Below are positions 60,505 through 64,000 of a stretch of DNA of 64,000 bases, piece after piece (the stretch's first letter is position 1; every line of letters begins with the position of its first letter). A program made the translations under genes and the position numbers. Origin of the DNA: Patella vulgata (lineage: Eukaryota; Mollusca; Gastropoda; Patellidae); NCBI RefSeq assembly GCF_932274485.2, contig NC_065882.2:60487431-60551430 (forward strand), given 5' to 3'. The notes beneath the pieces are model-generated. The model was not told where the DNA came from. It saw only the letters and a list, made by a program, of their open reading frames with translations, and searched no databases.

Positions 60505-60615
60505 TAAAACTGAAAAGTTATATGACTTTAGCATTAATATTGACTGAGATATAACCATTTGAATCAGGGTACCCTTATTGAAACTACAATTACAGGACTC
60601 GAATTTTATGATCTA
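60505..60615 (+). repeat. Third partial copy of an arm segment
   Basis: Similar in direct orientation to 58945-59068 of the left arm: GTTATATxACT, TAGCATTAATA, TGACTGAGATAT and CATTTGAATC, then GGGTACC. It is more diverged from both arms than the arms are from each other. Confidence 0.75.
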
Positions 60616-60966
60616 ATTTTATTCAATGACTCAATATCAAAAACAATTAAAGTATTGGAAGTGATATCCTTTCAAATGGACGAAAAATGTAAATATATTA
60701 ACATGTTCAAAATCTTGAATTTTCCATGTTATAGAGTAATAAATTAATGGTACCCCTCAGGTCTGATATTGATGCATAATTGTTAAGTACGAACAAAATG
60801 TTCTCTTGGAACATACTGTTTCATGATGGCCAGGCAATTAGAAGTATTATAATCAATCCATTCAAATCGGCAAAAAAATGAAGAAAAAAATCAAAATTTA
60901 CTGATCTAATTGAATGAAAATAAAGGAGTAAAATATCAAGGATAGGCCTTTCATCATTGATAGATA

Positions 60967-61041
60967 ACCCGATTAGATTTTATTACATACTTCGAGAAGG
61001 TATTTGTTGAGTAATAAAACCTTCTAGTAGTTAATCGGGTG
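60967..61041. mobile_element. 75-bp micro-MITE with 8-bp target duplication
   Basis: The ends are ACCCGATTA and TAATCGGGT(G). GATAGATA flanks both sides (60959-60966 and 61042-61049). The left arm at ~59450-59465 has the single uninterrupted site (complement CATTGATAGATACGAG). The 8-bp duplication fits hAT-like mobilisation; the class is unproven. Confidence 0.8.
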
Positions 61042-61791
61042 GATAGATACGGTTTCATAATTTTTAGTGGAAGGCTCCTTCCTATACACGGTTAGTGTTT
61101 GAAAAAGTGTGATTTTAGAAAATTTCCTGTGTTAGTCGATATTCAAAGCTAATTTTACAAGAAACTGCCAAAGTTATAGGTTTTAATGTTTGTTAAAACA
61201 ATACACATTGATACATTATACATGTGATAAGTAAGAACTTCTAATATAGTAAAATTTCTACACTGTATCGAAATATTGATTTTTTGGCAAAGGTATCAAC
61301 TTTTGGCAAATAAGACACTCCACAGACAGTTGACGGTACATGTTCTTAACCTATATAACATTCTCTACCAAAATTTCAAGAATATAGATTGACTAGAAGA
61401 AATAAACTCAGATCACAAAAATCAAGTCCTGTAATTGTAGTTTCAAAACTTGCGAAAAGGTACCCCGATTCAAATGGTCATATCTCAGTCAGTATTAATG
61501 ATAGAGTTATATAACTTTATTGAGCTTATCAAATTCCATCGTGTTGATGGTATTTATATCATTTTGATTAAAATCTGTGGAGAAGTCATGTTCTTCCTGA
61601 TCTACATCTTATATAGCTTTTTGATTTGCTATTAATTAAGTTACCGGAGTCGTAAAATAAAACCGAAATATAAATACATAAACTAATAAAGAGATAAATA
61701 AATAAATATCTTGACTTTATGGTAGTTATATCTAGTTCGCAATATACAATACACCATCTCGTATCTAGTGTTACCATTACTTTATTTAACC

Positions 61792-61851
61792 CGTCTTCAT
61801 TAGCCCAGTTTAGGAGCAGTAGTACGTTAAACCCCATCTCATTCCATTTCT
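61792..61851 (+). mobile_element. 5'-truncated SINE family B (60 bp) inserted in the right arm
   Basis: It holds only the tail half, CGTCTTCATTAGCCCAGTTT to CCATCTCATTCCATTTCT. The target duplication CTTTATTTAACC lies at 61780-61791 and 61852-61863. The left arm (58643-58665) keeps the empty site. Confidence 0.92.
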
Positions 61852-62406
61852 CTTTATTTAACCGAAAGAACACATTGGAATAGTCATGTCGGAATAGTCG
61901 AATCCATTCGACTCTGTTAAAAAAAAACTTATTTTAGACCCCTTACATTATATCGTATTTAAAATAAACTTTGAATTGTATAATGATCAATATCTCAAGC
62001 ACGGGCCCAGCCAGAGCAAAGATTATTTCTTATAAAAACTTATTCTAGATCCCTTAAATAATATAGTATTTAAAATAAACTTTGAATCGCATAATGATCG
62101 ATATCTCAAACATTGGACAAGTCAGAGCAAACATTTGTTTTCTTACAAATAATTCTAAAGAACGTGCACCATATCAGCAGTACGCTTGTATACATAATCT
62201 GATTACATACACCGTTAAATCAAAAAAATTCCACTAGAAAACTAAAGAAATTAATCGCCAAAGTGCAAATGACACTTTAAAATATAGTAAACACCATGCT
62301 TGAAAAATAAAATTTGAAAGTAACCTGACGATTTAACTGTGAACATCAAACATCTTTTCGTAAGTGGATTAAACTTTATTCCGTTCACAAATAATCTGAA
62401 GTACAG

Positions 62407-64000
62407 AGTTTTAATTGACTTTAACGAATATGATTCCATCTGATAATAATCAACAGGTCCGTAGTAATATAAACCAAAAGGTTGGTCAACACGTATAGCA
62501 CAGTTCAGATATCAGATGTGGAATAATAAGACGACATCACAGGTATATAAGATGGACTATTGATTAAAATAGTTATAAACGTGTCGTCGGCATTTTATAT
62601 GAGCGGAACGTAGATCATAATAAAGAGCGCGTAGGTTATGCATGTGACCCGGTGTATCCTGTTGACACAACGTCGGTATCAATGAATATCAGTAACCAAT
62701 GCTAAAAAAAACACGTCTATATTTTGGCTGTAAGTACTGCCTCATTTACGATAAAACTGACTAGTTATTCGAGGTTACTGTGTGAAAATCGTTCACGCGT
62801 ATCGTTATTTTTGTATGTAATAATTAGTGCATAGAGAGAAGGTAGAGATGTGGTATATATGGTTTATATCTACACGTATATATACATCAACAAGTCATAT
62901 GAATGTATTAGTGTACATATGATGTACATTTCGTTGACAGGCAGATATCATAAGGGAATATATTCACTTTATATTTAGTAGCAGCGTGTTTCAAGTACGA
63001 CTCAATAGCGGCCAACTTTCTATTGATTTTTGTCAACTTGATTTCCTAGCCTAGCTGGATATACGTATAGAATTTATGTACGATTCTGCTCCAGTTGGAC
63101 TACACACTCAAATCAACACAACGGCAACGATGTAATGCTTTAAAAAATTGCATGGCGCTCAGGTGAAGAAGAAACCATTCATTTCGACATATATATTACA
63201 AGGCTTTACAAGGTTGTTGTGTTCTCCACTGAGAGTTAATAATTTGTCGAGTCAGTTACACACCGTTGGAGCTTCGTGGTTCTAGAGGTTATTTCACTGT
63301 GAAGTTCGTATAGTAATGCATCTATAAGATGGAACAAGTTTATAATGGGCGTGGGTATTTAGCACCCAATGTATTTGATTCGAACTTCTTGTAAAGGATA
63401 GTTTTGTAAAATTTGTTGTTAGACACACAGCGAGTGAATAGTGTGATGTAGCCATAATTACATTAAGGATTGGAGTAACCCTCTCTGTATTTTTATTGGA
63501 TTTTCGAATTTTCTAATCGATAGTGACAGCTCTAGAAAAATATTTTAAGAAGAAAGTGAATGATACTATAATTATCCTGGTTTGTGGTTAACTCGTAAAT
63601 AGGCCTATATTGTCAATAGCACGTGTTATAGAGAGATTTCTTAACCTTTTGTTATGTAAATGAATTATTGTATGGCAGTGTTTAATAGTATACCAGCAAA
63701 TAACATGAAGATAGGAATTACCACGACCGAGGCCAATATCCTAGCGTGTTCTCACTCGGTACATGTGATCCCTGATCTCGAGAGGCTTGTTTGGCATAAT
63801 ATGATCCTTGCATCCAATTTAATTACCAATTATAGTGTTTTTAATTAAGATTAATTCGATTCCATCGGACTGATGATTGCTCGCCTAGCATTCCCCTTAG
63901 GGATTCTTTTTATTCTTATCTGTTTCCAAGATGCCTCCTCTCGTTTTACAGATTGTGGGGGTTGGCTAGAGAAGGATAAGGGGGTAATCCATACCCCCAA
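62407..64000. other. Right-end sequence, nothing assigned
   Basis: AT-rich; no repeat similarity to the rest of the window was noticed. A 62-codon frame at 63660-63848 (starting MNYCMAVFNSIPANNMKIG) has no recognisable relatives and no splice support. Confidence 0.4.

Larger units (their letters stand above)
60837..62406 (-). repeat. Right arm of the giant inverted repeat
   Basis: The reverse complement of 57860-59579, apart from two insertions private to this arm (60967-61041 and 61792-61851). Confidence 0.9.

Noticed and set aside
1-64000. CRISPR array, phage or bacterial operon
   Set aside because: The repeats are far too long and irregular for CRISPR, and introns, SINEs, a LINE and a polyadenylation signal identify animal DNA.

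Overview
The window is animal nuclear DNA: AT-rich, dominated by repeats, with one clearly resolvable spliced gene (GT-AG introns). The density of tRNA-derived SINEs, short foldback elements, a Jockey/CR1-type LINE tail and 140-160-bp 'pearl-like' tandem cores suggests a lophotrochozoan, most likely a mollusc. That taxonomic call is inference.

Region 1 (1-22466) is a head-to-tail array of about thirteen copies of a ~1.91-kb unit. Twelve junctions lie in the window, and ten of the first eleven complete units end in the same 3' signature: a small hairpin ACTGC-ttc-GCAGT, then CTAG, then a (TTA)n tract. Two units keep an extra ~60 bp at the 5' end carrying a second, 9-bp stem-loop. Each unit is built from older ~320-330-bp subrepeats. 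The ends are consistent with a non-autonomous rolling-circle (Helitron/Helentron-like) element that became a satellite. Divergent or truncated units lie at 15827-17690 and at the right edge. No protein-coding gene is visible here; the repeated 61-93-codon open frames are a by-product of repetition.

Region 2 (22467-26908) is intergenic. It holds a Tc1/mariner transposase C-terminus remnant (24009-24203) and copies of dispersed repeats that recur elsewhere in the window.

Region 3 (26909-33006) is a complete ten-exon type-B carboxylesterase/cholinesterase-like gene encoding a predicted 553-residue secreted protein. It has a signal peptide and an intact Ser213-Glu341-His454 triad, and AATAAA lies 31 bp after the stop codon. 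It is the only gene I consider secure.

Region 4 (33007-50200) is accessory DNA. It contains dispersed repeats, a ~144-bp tandem array with an inverted terminal unit (34229-36424), short coding-like relics at 37.3-38.6 kb, a ~2.2-kb inverted repeat (41625-43805), an 828-bp foldback element with an 8-bp target duplication (43901-44728), a degenerate ~160-bp tandem (45890-46600), hairpins and minisatellites.

Region 5 (50200-64000) holds two SINE families, several with clear target duplications. It also holds a 5'-truncated LINE on the minus strand (52434-53357), a 462-bp inverted-repeat MITE (55332-55793) and a ~4.5-kb giant inverted repeat (57860-62406). The arms of that repeat carry three arm-specific insertions, so each arm serves as the empty site for the other. 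The last 1.6 kb shows nothing I can assign.
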